16,443 nucleotides of DNA from CAZDGB01 sp964504645 (GTDB lineage Bacteria > Planctomycetota > Planctomycetia > Planctomycetales > Planctomycetaceae): positions 1 through 16,443 of the forward strand of contig CAZDGB010000167.1 of assembly GCA_964504645.1 (NCBI GenBank). The letters run 5' to 3'. This document shows positions 8,175 to 15,272 of this stretch, one piece after another. The notes beneath the pieces are model-generated. The model had not been told where the DNA came from, ran no database searches, and saw only the letters and a list, made by a program, of their open reading frames with translations. Position 1 is the stretch's first letter. Each line of letters opens with the position of its first letter. The translations under genes and the position numbers were made by a program.

Positions 8175-9413
8175 ATGAGAGACGTACTGGCGTTGATTCT
8201 GGCAGGCGGGAAGGGCACGCGGCTCGAACCGCTGACGCGCGACCGGGCCAAGCCCGCTGTTCCCTTCGGCGGGGCGTACCGCATCATCGACTTCACGCTG
8301 TCGAACTGCATCAACAGCGGCCTGCGCAAGATTCTGGTCCTCACGCAGTACAAAGCGGCGAGCCTCGACCGGCACATCAATCTCGGCTGGCGGTTTCTCT
8401 GCCGCGAGCTCGACGAATACATCGACGTGTTGCCCCCGCAGCAGCGAATCGACGAGAACTGGTATAAGGGGACCGCCGACGCCGTCTACCAGAACATTTA
8501 CACCATCGAGAAGTGCCACACGAAGTACACGCTGATTTTGAGCGGCGACCACATCTACAAGATGGATTACGACGCTCTCATCCGCGACCACATCGAATCC
8601 GGCGCCGCGGTGACGATTCCCTGCATTCCGGTGCCGCTCGCCGAAGGGGACCAGTTCGGCATCATGAACATCGACGCGTCGAACCGCGTAGTCGAGTTTT
8701 TGGAGAAGCCGAAGCAGCCGCAGCCGATGCCCGACGATCCACATCGCTGCCTGGCGTCGATGGGCGTCTACATCTTCGAGACGCATCTCCTGTTCGAACT
8801 GCTGTTCCGCGACGCGACCGACACGCACAGCGCCCACGATTTCGGCAAGAACATCATTCCGTCGCTCATCGGGCATAAGCTGGTCCGCGCCTATCCGTTC
8901 CGAGACAAGAACACAGGGCACACGCTCTATTGGCGCGACGTCGGCACGCTCGACGCGTTCTATGAAGCGAACATGGATCTGATCACCGTCGATCCCGAAT
9001 TGAACCTCTACGACAAGTCGTGGAACATTCGGACGTATCAGCCGCAGGAGCCGCCGCCGAAGTTCGTCTTCGCCCAGTCGCAGGCGTCGCCGCCGCGCAT
9101 CGGCCATGCGGTCGACAGCATGATCTGCGCCGGCAGCATCATTTCCGGCGGCACCGTGCAGCGTTCGATTCTGAGCCACAACGTCCGCGTCAACAGCTAC
9201 GCGACGGTGGAGGATTCGATCCTGTTCGACGGCGTGATCATCGGCCGCCACGCGAAGGTTCGCCGCGCCATTATCGACAAGCGCGTCCATGTCCCAGAGG
9301 GGATGAAGATCGGTTTCGACCTCGACCTCGATCGCCGCCGCGGCTTCACGGTGACCGACGAGGGGATCGTCGCCGTCGGCAAAGGCGAGGACCTCTCGGG
9401 ACATGACGCGTAA
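8175..9413 (+). CDS. glgC: Glucose-1-phosphate adenylyltransferase
   Basis: GlgC makes ADP-glucose and pyrophosphate from ATP and glucose 1-phosphate, the committed step of bacterial glycogen synthesis in the cytoplasm. The 412 residues are of normal length. The nucleotidyltransferase domain shows GGKGTRLEPLT (11-21) and KPAVPFGGAYRIIDF (26-40). It also shows SGDHIYKMDY (123-132) with the metal-binding Asp, FLEKPK (175-180), ASMGVYIF (194-201) and YWRDVGTLDA (252-261). The C-terminal part (about 315-400) has isoleucine-rich hexapeptide repeats of a left-handed beta helix, such as ICAGSIISGG, followed by the family's RRRGFTVTDEGI ending. No other glycogen gene is present in the window. Upstream lies the palindromic repeat; downstream lies a hairpin shared with a convergent gene. 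Confidence 0.96.
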   Translation: MRDVLALILAGGKGTRLEPLTRDRAKPAVPFGGAYRIIDFTLSNCINSGLRKILVLTQYKAASLDRHINLGWRFLCRELDEYIDVLPPQQRIDENWYKGTADAVYQNIYTIEKCHTKYTLILSGDHIYKMDYDALIRDHIESGAAVTIPCIPVPLAEGDQFGIMNIDASNRVVEFLEKPKQPQPMPDDPHRCLASMGVYIFETHLLFELLFRDATDTHSAHDFGKNIIPSLIGHKLVRAYPFRDKNTGHTLYWRDVGTLDAFYEANMDLITVDPELNLYDKSWNIRTYQPQEPPPKFVFAQSQASPPRIGHAVDSMICAGSIISGGTVQRSILSHNVRVNSYATVEDSILFDGVIIGRHAKVRRAIIDKRVHVPEGMKIGFDLDLDRRRGFTVTDEGIVAVGKGEDLSGHDA

Positions 9414-9444
9414 CGTGGCGGCACGTTTTCAACGTGCCTCACGT
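9413..9444. terminator. Bidirectional hairpin between convergent genes
   Basis: GGCACGTT (9420-9427), loop TTC, AACGTGCC (9431-9438) form a perfect 8-base stem, extended by ACGTG (9413-9417) and CACGT (9440-9444). It begins in the glgC stop codon and ends at the stop of the convergent HD gene, so it probably ends or stabilises both transcripts. There is no long T run on either side, so termination is inferred from position and symmetry. Confidence 0.6.
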
Positions 9445-10139
9445 CAATCCCACGCGGAGTCGAGACCGGCAATGTAGTCCAGCGCTTCATCGAGATCGCA
9501 GACCGGCGCGCCGGCGACGCAGCCGTCGCGATTGCAGCGAGCCAGGAGCAGCAGGTCATCGAAGTTCTCGGATTTCCGCACGGCGCGCGGGCAGTCGCCG
9601 GTCTTTAAGTAGATCGTCGCGACGGGCCGGTGTTCGATCAGGAACTGCGTTCGTTCGGTGATGAAACCCTGCAGCGCGCCGAGCGCCGACGGGACCGCAT
9701 GCTGCGGATCGAGCCCGAGTCCGACGTCGTGCAGCAGGCAGGCGAGCAAAAACTCCTCATCGTAAGGCCGCGCCTCGCGGCCGCGCTCGAAAACCTGCAG
9801 ACTGTGATAGAGAGCGTCTCCTTCCGGATGGAGCAGGGGATCGAGGCGGAATCGGGCCAACGGTTCCAGCAGCAGCCGGAATGCCGCGTAGCGGTCGTCG
9901 TCGTCCAGTTCCGCCGGTTCGATGAGGCTTTCCGTCTGCTCGACGAGTCTTTCCCGGCACGACAGGGCGTACATCTCGCGCTGGATCTCGGCGACGGTCG
10001 GCAATTCGTCGGCATCGAGCTTGCGGCGGACAAACCACCGCGCCGCCTGCCGGCGGGCCGAGAGAAAATCGGCCTGTTTGCCGCGCAACATCAACCGCGC
10101 CGCCTCCGCGGCGATTTTGTTCCGCATGTCATTGGTCAT
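9444..10139 (-). CDS. HD-domain protein of unknown substrate
   Basis: The 231-residue protein has an HD-type phosphohydrolase core: H112 in ALYHSLQVF, the HD doublet H137-D138 in ACLLHDVGLG, H170 in IEHRPVA, and an acidic DD at 194-195 that could close the metal site. The first 75 residues are helical and charged, with no domain I recognise. HD proteins usually cleave phosphate esters such as nucleotides or cyclic dinucleotides; which one is not visible here. The start ATG lacks a clear ribosome binding site, and an ATG four codons later is possible. It is convergent with glgC and divergent from the small gene at 10272. Confidence 0.8.
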   Translation of the reverse strand: MTNDMRNKIAAEAARLMLRGKQADFLSARRQAARWFVRRKLDADELPTVAEIQREMYALSCRERLVEQTESLIEPAELDDDDRYAAFRLLLEPLARFRLDPLLHPEGDALYHSLQVFERGREARPYDEEFLLACLLHDVGLGLDPQHAVPSALGALQGFITERTQFLIEHRPVATIYLKTGDCPRAVRKSENFDDLLLLARCNRDGCVAGAPVCDLDEALDYIAGLDSAWD

Positions 10140-10271
10140 ACCGGAAGTTTAGGGAGGAACGGAGCGAGAAGAAAGACTTGGGGTTCGCTGCTCAATTTGC
10201 CATTGACCAATTAGGACAGCGCTGGCACAGTTTTGGTGCGCGGGCGGGCTTAGTCCCCTGGGAGTTCGACC

Positions 10272-10604
10272 ATGAGCAGCATTGGAACCGGGCCGCTGGG
10301 AATTCCGCCGCTGGCTAGCTCCGTGGCGGGCGTCGGCGCGCAGCAGAAGTCGGCCGAAGTCGACCGCACGCATCACGACGGCCAGATTCAGAAGTTTCAG
10401 CTCGATCGCGCCGACCAGTATGAAAAGACGGTCAGCGACGTCGGGGAATCGGACGGCACCGACGATCGCGACGCCGACGGCCGCATGCCGTGGAGATTTC
10501 AGCACCCCGCGAAATCTGCCGAAGCAGGCCCCGGCACAACGCCTCAGGCGCATGCGCCCGACTTGGCGAAAGAGCGCGGCACACAGTTGGATCTCGACGC
10601 GTGA
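10272..10604 (+). CDS. Small hydrophilic protein of unknown function
   Basis: I do not recognise this 110-residue protein. It is strongly hydrophilic, with no membrane segment or signal peptide. A Gly/Pro/Ala-rich N-terminus (SSIGTGPLGIPPLASS) leads to a charged middle (about residues 27-75, including DRDADGRMPWRF) and a Pro/Ala-rich tail, which suggests disorder outside a short conserved core. GGGAG lies 7 bases before the ATG, which makes translation credible. It stands alone between the divergent HD gene and the convergent cpaE. The 132 bases upstream (10140-10271) hold no further gene; a TGGCAC there only partly matches a sigma-54 promoter. Confidence 0.6.
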   Translation: MSSIGTGPLGIPPLASSVAGVGAQQKSAEVDRTHHDGQIQKFQLDRADQYEKTVSDVGESDGTDDRDADGRMPWRFQHPAKSAEAGPGTTPQAHAPDLAKERGTQLDLDA

Positions 10605-10640
10605 TCGAAGCCGCAGGGCTGCGTCCCCGCATGCAATCGA

Positions 10641-11861
10641 TTAGCGGCTGCCGGCGCTTAAAAAGCTGAAGAGGCCCTTTTTCTGCGGCTTCTTGGCGTC
10701 TTCGCTGCGGGTTTCCGCGAACGCCTGTTGGTCGAGCGTCTGCGCGAGCTGTTGCAGGCTTTTCGTCAGCTTGGCGCGCGGAGCCTGCGTCAACAACGGG
10801 ATGCCGTTGTTGCGGGCTTCGACCATCGTCGCGTAGTCGTTGGGAATCTGCGCGGTGATTTCCCGCCCGAGCGTCTCCAGCGCCTTGTTGAGGCTGATCT
10901 GGTTCTCGTCGAGGCCGAGCCGGTTGACGACGACTTTGATCTTCTCGGTGACGCCTTCGCGGTGTTGCAGGAACTGGTTCAGCCGGACGGCGTTCCGCAG
11001 CGACGGCAGATCAAGCTGCGTGATGAGCAATACAGTGTCAGAGACTTCCATCGCCGCCAGATCCAGCGGCGTGAAGCTCTTGCTGAGATCGATCACCAGA
11101 TGCGTGAACGTCGCCTTCAGCAGCGCGATCACGCGGCGGAGTTCGTCGGGCGACATCGGCGGATGGTCGTCCATTTCGACGGGCCGCGGCAAGAGAAACA
11201 GCCCGCAATCGTGTTTGGTCAGCGAACGCTTCAGCAAGGCGTAATCGAGCCGGCTGATGTTGTCGGCGACGTCCTGGATGGTGTAGTCGGGAATGATGTC
11301 GAGCCAGACGTCGGCGTCGCCGAGGGCGAGGTCGAGGTCCATCAGCGCGACACTGCACTGAGGATTCGCGGCGAGGCAGCAGCCGAGGTTGATCGCGAGC
11401 GACGTGCAGCCGATGCCGCCGGAGACGCCCGTGACCGAGATGACCTGGCTAGAGCGGACGGGGCCGCCATCCGACGACTTGCTGCCGCCGGCTTGCCGCA
11501 GCCGGCCGAGCGCCGCCAGGAAATCGTCGAGTTTCAACGGCAGGCCGAGGAACTCCTTGGCCCCGTTGCGGATGGCCTGCAGAATCAGGCTGCCTTCCTG
11601 CGACGTGCTCAGGACCATCACGCAACAGGTGGGCAAATCCTGCTGCACGCGGGCCACGAGATCCAATCCCTTTTGCGGATTGGAATCGATGGCGACGAGC
11701 GCCAGATCGGGCTGGCTTTGCATCGCCACGTCGATGAAGAACTCGTACCGGGAGCATTCGGCTTCGAGCCAAACCATGTCGATCCCCAGCAGCAGCGTCT
11801 TCAGCGCGCTGCGGCTGTTATCGTTCGGATCGACGAGAGCGAGTCGTGTGACGTTTTTCAT
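10641..11861 (-). CDS. cpaE: Tad pilus assembly protein TadZ/CpaE (MinD/ParA-like)
   Basis: The 406-residue protein has the CpaE/TadZ layout. Residues about 5-125 are a receiver-like domain in which the usual phospho-acceptor position is not clearly kept (the strand reads LALVAIDSNP). Residues about 138-375 are a MinD/ParA-type ATPase fold. The P-loop reads SVTGVSGGIGCTSL (142-155): both signature lysines of the deviant Walker A are gone (Ser and Cys instead), as is common in TadZ. DLDLALGDAD (175-184) is the switch region. TadZ/CpaE localises the pilus machine at the inner face of the membrane. It is the last tad gene on this strand. Its ATG directly follows a heptad-repeat array that separates it from the nearest good ribosome binding sequence. 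Confidence 0.9.
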   Translation of the reverse strand: MKNVTRLALVDPNDNSRSALKTLLLGIDMVWLEAECSRYEFFIDVAMQSQPDLALVAIDSNPQKGLDLVARVQQDLPTCCVMVLSTSQEGSLILQAIRNGAKEFLGLPLKLDDFLAALGRLRQAGGSKSSDGGPVRSSQVISVTGVSGGIGCTSLAINLGCCLAANPQCSVALMDLDLALGDADVWLDIIPDYTIQDVADNISRLDYALLKRSLTKHDCGLFLLPRPVEMDDHPPMSPDELRRVIALLKATFTHLVIDLSKSFTPLDLAAMEVSDTVLLITQLDLPSLRNAVRLNQFLQHREGVTEKIKVVVNRLGLDENQISLNKALETLGREITAQIPNDYATMVEARNNGIPLLTQAPRAKLTKSLQQLAQTLDQQAFAETRSEDAKKPQKKGLFSFLSAGSR

Positions 11862-11968
11862 GAGAGACCTGAGGCTTGAGGCGCGAGGCTTGGAACTTCT
11901 CCTTCGTCAGAAGTGTGTTCTTTCCGGCTCTTGACTCAGGCCTCGGGCCTCAAGTCTCAAGCCTTCAG
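11862..11968. repeat. Inverted heptad-repeat array in the cpaC-cpaE gap
   Basis: Read on the plus strand, five heptads run ACTCAGG CCTCGGG and then CCTCAAG TCTCAAG CCTTCAG (11934-11968). The opposite orientation runs GAGAGAC CTGAGGC and then TTGAGGC GCGAGGC (11862-11889). The two blocks pair over about 25 bases (11864-11888 with 11941-11965, 20 matches). The array fills the 108-base gap from the cpaC stop to the cpaE ATG. A strong AAGGAG on the minus strand (11899-11904) lies in the loop, 37 bases before the ATG. Confidence 0.75.
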
Positions 11969-11969
11969 C

Positions 11970-13778
11970 CTACTGTGCCGTTTTGATATCCGCGTTCAGG
12001 GCCTTGCGGCGTTGTTGCTGCAATTGGCGCTGTTGTTCCTGAAAACTCGCGGCATTCACGCTCGAAGACTTGCCCGTCCCGTTGTAGCCCGCCTGGCTGA
12101 TGCCGGACGATGTGCCCGAAGTTTTGGGTTTCGCCTGGCTGACTTGCTGCACGCTGCTGGTCGAGGGCCACTGGGTTCGCGACGAACCGCGACGCGAAAC
12201 CGACGGGTCTGCTGTGGGCGGAGCCGGCAGCGGCGCGGGCATTCCCGGCGGCGTGATCAATGTCGGGTCGGTCGCCCCCGGGGCGGGCGCCCCGGGCGAC
12301 GGCAGGTAGTTCGGATCGTAGCCCGCCGGCGGCGCCATCTCCGGACTGACGCCAGGCCCCGGCAACATGCCCGGTTCGCAATTGCCGTCCGGGCAGCGTT
12401 CGCCGTATTTCGGCACTTCGATCACGCCTTGGCCGTACAATTCACGATCGGTGGGCGCATCGGTGAACAGCCCCGGACCGCCAGGCGGAACTTGGTCCGG
12501 CGACAGCGGCACGCCGATTTCGGGCGTGATCATGACCACTAGTTCGGTTTCGGCTTCGGTGAATTTGTCCCGGCGGAACGCGGCGCCAATTCCGGGAATC
12601 TCGCCCAGGAAGGGAATCTTGTTCGTGTCCGCGGTGGTGCGGGTGAAGATCAATCCGCCGATCACCATCGTGTCGCCGAAGTTCATTTCGGCCTGAGTCT
12701 GCACTTTACGCTTATTGAGGCCGGGGACCGTCGTGCCGTTGAGCGTCACGGCGGTGGTCAAGTCGCGTTCGCTGACTTCGATGGTGACCTGTTGCTTGAG
12801 CCGCGTGGGGCTGATCACGATGGGCAGCGACGTCATGATCACGCCATATTCGCGAAACTGAATGGTGACGGTGCCGAGGCTTTGCGGCACGGGAATCGGG
12901 AATTCGCCGCCGTTCTCCAGCTTGGCCGCTTCGCCGTTGCGGGTGGTCAAGGTGGTTTCGGCGTGCAGTTTCAGCAGGCCTTCCTGCTTGAGGGCGTCGA
13001 TCAGGCCGAGGAACGTGTTGTTCGCGTCGGAGAAGCCGACGGCCATCGACGTGTTGGCGAAGCCGCTGGCGCCGAGAGCGCCCGCCGGCGCGCCGCCGAG
13101 CGGCGTCGTCAGCGCGCTGAGGGCGGCGATCGGTCCCGGCGTGCTGATGATCGCGGCGTTCTTGTTGAAGTAGGTGAAGTTGATGCCCATGCGGCGCGTC
13201 AGCGTGCGTTGGACTTCCATCACTTTCACGCGGAGCTGAATCTGCTGCGGCCCGGCGACCTGCATCTGGTCGAGAACCGTCGGGTAGTAAAGTTCCGCGA
13301 GCGCGACGATGTTGCTGATGTCCTGCGGTTCGGTGACCCAACCGCGGAGCAGCACGCTGTCGCGGACCTTCATCACCGAGACCGACGTGTTGGGATAGGT
13401 GCGGTTGAGAATTGCCTGAAACAGCCGGGCGTCGCCGGTGACGAAGACTTCCGCGGTGAACGTCTGGCCGTCCTCGTCGGTGATGACGACGGTGGTCACG
13501 CCCTGAGAGACGGCGGAGATTCGCAATTGCTGCGGGGTGAGGGCCGTCACGGAGACGACGGTGGGATCGAACCCGTCGACCCGCAGCACTTTCTTGGGGA
13601 ACGAGATCACCTTGGCAAAACGCTCGGGGATCTCAAGATTAGTTTTGGCAGAGAGGATGGAAACAACCTCGCCGGACAGGGAGGGCACCATCTCATCCGA
13701 TTGAGCGTGGCACGGCAGAGCCGCGCACAGGCCGCACGACACGATCAGTCCGCGGCAAAGGGCGGTAAAGCGTAGCAT
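11970..13778 (-). CDS. cpaC: Tad pilus secretin CpaC/RcpA with Pro-rich C-terminal tail
   Basis: The secretin forms the outer-membrane channel of the Tad pilus. From the chosen start (MLRFTALCRG) the product is 602 residues with a signal peptide to about residue 26 (LPCHAQ). Residues about 35-115 are the pilus/secretin N-terminal domain (VISFPKKVLRVDGFDP), and about 120-180 are a BON-like segment (VLLRGWVTEPQDISNI). About 185-425 are the secretin beta-domain, ending in the family signature around PFLGEIPGIGAAFR and ELVVMITPEIG. A tail of about 175 residues follows. It is rich in Pro, Gly, Ser and Gln and has a CPDGNCEPG motif, which many secretins lack. GAGG 7 bases before the ATG at 13778 decides this start over the ATG at 13802. 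Confidence 0.93.
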   Translation of the reverse strand: MLRFTALCRGLIVSCGLCAALPCHAQSDEMVPSLSGEVVSILSAKTNLEIPERFAKVISFPKKVLRVDGFDPTVVSVTALTPQQLRISAVSQGVTTVVITDEDGQTFTAEVFVTGDARLFQAILNRTYPNTSVSVMKVRDSVLLRGWVTEPQDISNIVALAELYYPTVLDQMQVAGPQQIQLRVKVMEVQRTLTRRMGINFTYFNKNAAIISTPGPIAALSALTTPLGGAPAGALGASGFANTSMAVGFSDANNTFLGLIDALKQEGLLKLHAETTLTTRNGEAAKLENGGEFPIPVPQSLGTVTIQFREYGVIMTSLPIVISPTRLKQQVTIEVSERDLTTAVTLNGTTVPGLNKRKVQTQAEMNFGDTMVIGGLIFTRTTADTNKIPFLGEIPGIGAAFRRDKFTEAETELVVMITPEIGVPLSPDQVPPGGPGLFTDAPTDRELYGQGVIEVPKYGERCPDGNCEPGMLPGPGVSPEMAPPAGYDPNYLPSPGAPAPGATDPTLITPPGMPAPLPAPPTADPSVSRRGSSRTQWPSTSSVQQVSQAKPKTSGTSSGISQAGYNGTGKSSSVNAASFQEQQRQLQQQRRKALNADIKTAQ

Positions 13779-13785
13779 CCTTGCA

Positions 13786-13789
13786 CCTC
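13786..13789 (-). promoter_or_regulatory. Ribosome binding site of cpaC
   Basis: GAGG on the minus strand lies 7 bases before the ATG at 13778 and favours that start over the in-frame ATG at 13802, which would place extra charged residues before the signal peptide. Confidence 0.5.
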
Positions 13790-13856
13790 GACTTCGATCC
13801 ATCGAACTCGGGGCAGCCCCCCTGGCCGCCGCCGTCGGGTGGGTTGATGGTTGCTC

Positions 13857-14010
13857 GTTGAGAGTTGAGAGTCAAAAAACGCTTCGATCGACGAAGGCCT
13901 TTTCTGACTCTCAACCCTCAACTTTCAACTCTCAACCAACTCTGTTTACCGGCCCGCATCGCGTCGAGGGTCTTGTGCGACCCTCGATTCTCAACCGTCA
14001 ACTCTCAACC
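13857..14010. repeat. Inverted heptad-repeat array in the cpaB-cpaC gap
   Basis: On the plus strand GTTGAGA occurs twice (13857-13870). The inverse heptads then run CTCAACC CTCAACT, TTCAACT CTCAACC (13910-13937), and again CTCAACC, GTCAACT, CTCAACC (13990-14010). The first two blocks pair: 13858-13874 with 13905-13921, 16 of 17 matches. The tip carries a smaller hairpin, CTTCG-ATCGA-CGAAG. It lies in the 237-base gap between cpaB and cpaC, which holds no gene. Confidence 0.75.
13964..13987. other. Perfect 9-base hairpin within the cpaB-cpaC gap
   Basis: TCGAGGGTC (13964-13972), a 6-base loop, then GACCCTCGA (13979-13987) form an uninterrupted stem between two heptad blocks. No T run follows on the minus strand, so it is more likely an RNA stability or pausing structure than a terminator. 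Confidence 0.55.
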
Positions 14011-14015
14011 AAATT

Positions 14016-15014
14016 TCACTTCCCGGTCGTCACGCCGAAGAACCGGCCGACGCCCTGGGTCCAATGTCCGCCGGTTCCGGTCGACGCCGCAGGAGCGGCC
14101 GGCGGTTCCGGCAGATCGACTTCTTCCACCACCTTGTCTTCGCCGTTGTAGATCGTCACTTTCCAGGTCGGCTTGGCCGCCGGTTCCGGCGTTTCCGCCA
14201 CCGGCTGAGCGAGATATTCGCCAAAGTCCGGCTTGTCGGCCGGCTCAGATTTCGGTTTATCCTTTTCGGATTTGTTATGGCCGTCGAAGAGGGCTTCCAG
14301 GCTTTCCAGGTTGTTCTCGTCGAGGTCGGACGTCTCGGACCGCAACATGTCGGTCTTGCTGCGCAGCATCAGGTGAATCGTCCCCTTGCTTTCCGCCAGT
14401 TTCAACACGGTCCCTTGTTTGACGTTGACCAGCAGCGACACATTCTTCACGCCGTCCTTCGCCGAGGCCTGCCGGGCGGGGTCTTCCGCGCCGGAACGGA
14501 CGCTGTCGGTGGCGAAAATTTCGATGTATTCCAGAATCGTCTTCGTCTTGGTGATGGTCCCCAGCCCCGGACGCGACAGTTGGAACGTCGCCAGCACGTC
14601 GACCCGGTCGCCCGGCTTGAGCATGCCGCTGTGCGTCGTGGTCGCATTCACCGGAATGGTGACCACCCGCATGCCTTCGGGAATGTTGATCGTCGCGCCA
14701 AAGACTCCCTTCTCTCCCAACTGCGGCAGGCAGACGACCTGGTTCATGTAGACCCGCGTCGTCAACGCCCGGTCGTCGTATTCCTCCGGTTTGCTCACCG
14801 CCGTTTCGGGCACGCCTTCCTTCGGCATTAGCCGAAAGTCGACGTTGTCCTTCGTCAGCGGAACGCCGGGCTCGATGTCCACCCGCGCGACCAGCACGCG
14901 AACTTTTTCGATCCCGTCTCCGCGGTCGTTCGACAACACCTGCTGCACGCCGAGCATGGCCACCAGGCCGCAACCGACGGCAACCGCCAACAACATCAAC
15001 GACTTCATCTTCAT
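14016..15014 (-). CDS. cpaB: Tad pilus assembly protein CpaB/RcpC
   Basis: The 332-residue protein begins with a single hydrophobic anchor or signal (residues about 4-27). An SAF domain follows (VRVLVARVDIEPGVPLTKDNV, from about residue 38), then the RcpC/CpaB domain to about 225 (PVNATTTHSGMLKPGDRVDV is typical). CpaB works in the periplasm with the secretin CpaC. Residues about 226-332 are a charged Lys/Glu/Pro linker, a short beta-rich piece (WKVTIYNGEDKVVEEVDL) and a tail ending GRFFGVTTGK; I do not recognise this extension. GGAG lies 8 bases before the ATG. It is followed by cpaC after 237 structured bases. The prepilin peptidase gene lies upstream on the same strand. Confidence 0.92.
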   Translation of the reverse strand: MKMKSLMLLAVAVGCGLVAMLGVQQVLSNDRGDGIEKVRVLVARVDIEPGVPLTKDNVDFRLMPKEGVPETAVSKPEEYDDRALTTRVYMNQVVCLPQLGEKGVFGATINIPEGMRVVTIPVNATTTHSGMLKPGDRVDVLATFQLSRPGLGTITKTKTILEYIEIFATDSVRSGAEDPARQASAKDGVKNVSLLVNVKQGTVLKLAESKGTIHLMLRSKTDMLRSETSDLDENNLESLEALFDGHNKSEKDKPKSEPADKPDFGEYLAQPVAETPEPAAKPTWKVTIYNGEDKVVEEVDLPEPPAAPAASTGTGGHWTQGVGRFFGVTTGK

Positions 15015-15040
15015 GACAGGGACTCCACCGGAGCACAGGT

Positions 15041-15087
15041 CTCGTGATTCTCGAAGATCGTTCGTGAACGATGGGAGAGGACACGAG
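15041..15087. promoter_or_regulatory. Nested palindrome in the cpaB leader
   Basis: ATCGTTC-GT-GAACGAT (15057-15072) is a 7-base palindrome nested inside CTCGTG (15041-15046) and CACGAG (15082-15087). It lies 27-73 bases upstream of cpaB in the 258-base gap (15015-15272), where I see no gene. It could be an operator or a leader hairpin of cpaB. No promoter could be assigned with confidence. Confidence 0.35.
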
Positions 15088-15272
15088 AGGCTGGGCCAGG
15101 CCGGTCCGCCGTCTCACGCTCTTCATCGTCCAGCGAAAGTCAAACCCTTCAGTTTATGCCGGAAATATCAATTGAGCCGGTCGATTCGATTCCGTGAAAC
15201 TTCCGTCGACCGGAGCCTTTTGTTCAAGTTCTCGATCGACGCACCACGCTGCTGCGAAGCGTCGCTAAACAT

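Noticed and set aside
8019..9404. 461-residue minus-strand frame opposite glgC
   Set aside because: It is an antisense shadow of glgC with no recognisable domain, caused by GC-rich third positions.
10229..10245. Sigma-54 promoter before the small gene at 10272
   Set aside because: TGGCAC is present, but the -12 element does not read TTGC at the required spacing.
10728..11879. 383-residue plus-strand frame opposite cpaE
   Set aside because: Antisense shadow, rich in Arg/Gln/Val repeats and without a family match; cpaE on the minus strand is clearly the gene.
12792..13775. 327-residue plus-strand frame opposite cpaC
   Set aside because: Antisense shadow of the secretin gene.
13857..14010. 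CRISPR array
   Set aside because: Units are only 7 bases, directly adjacent and in both orientations, with no spacers and no cas genes.
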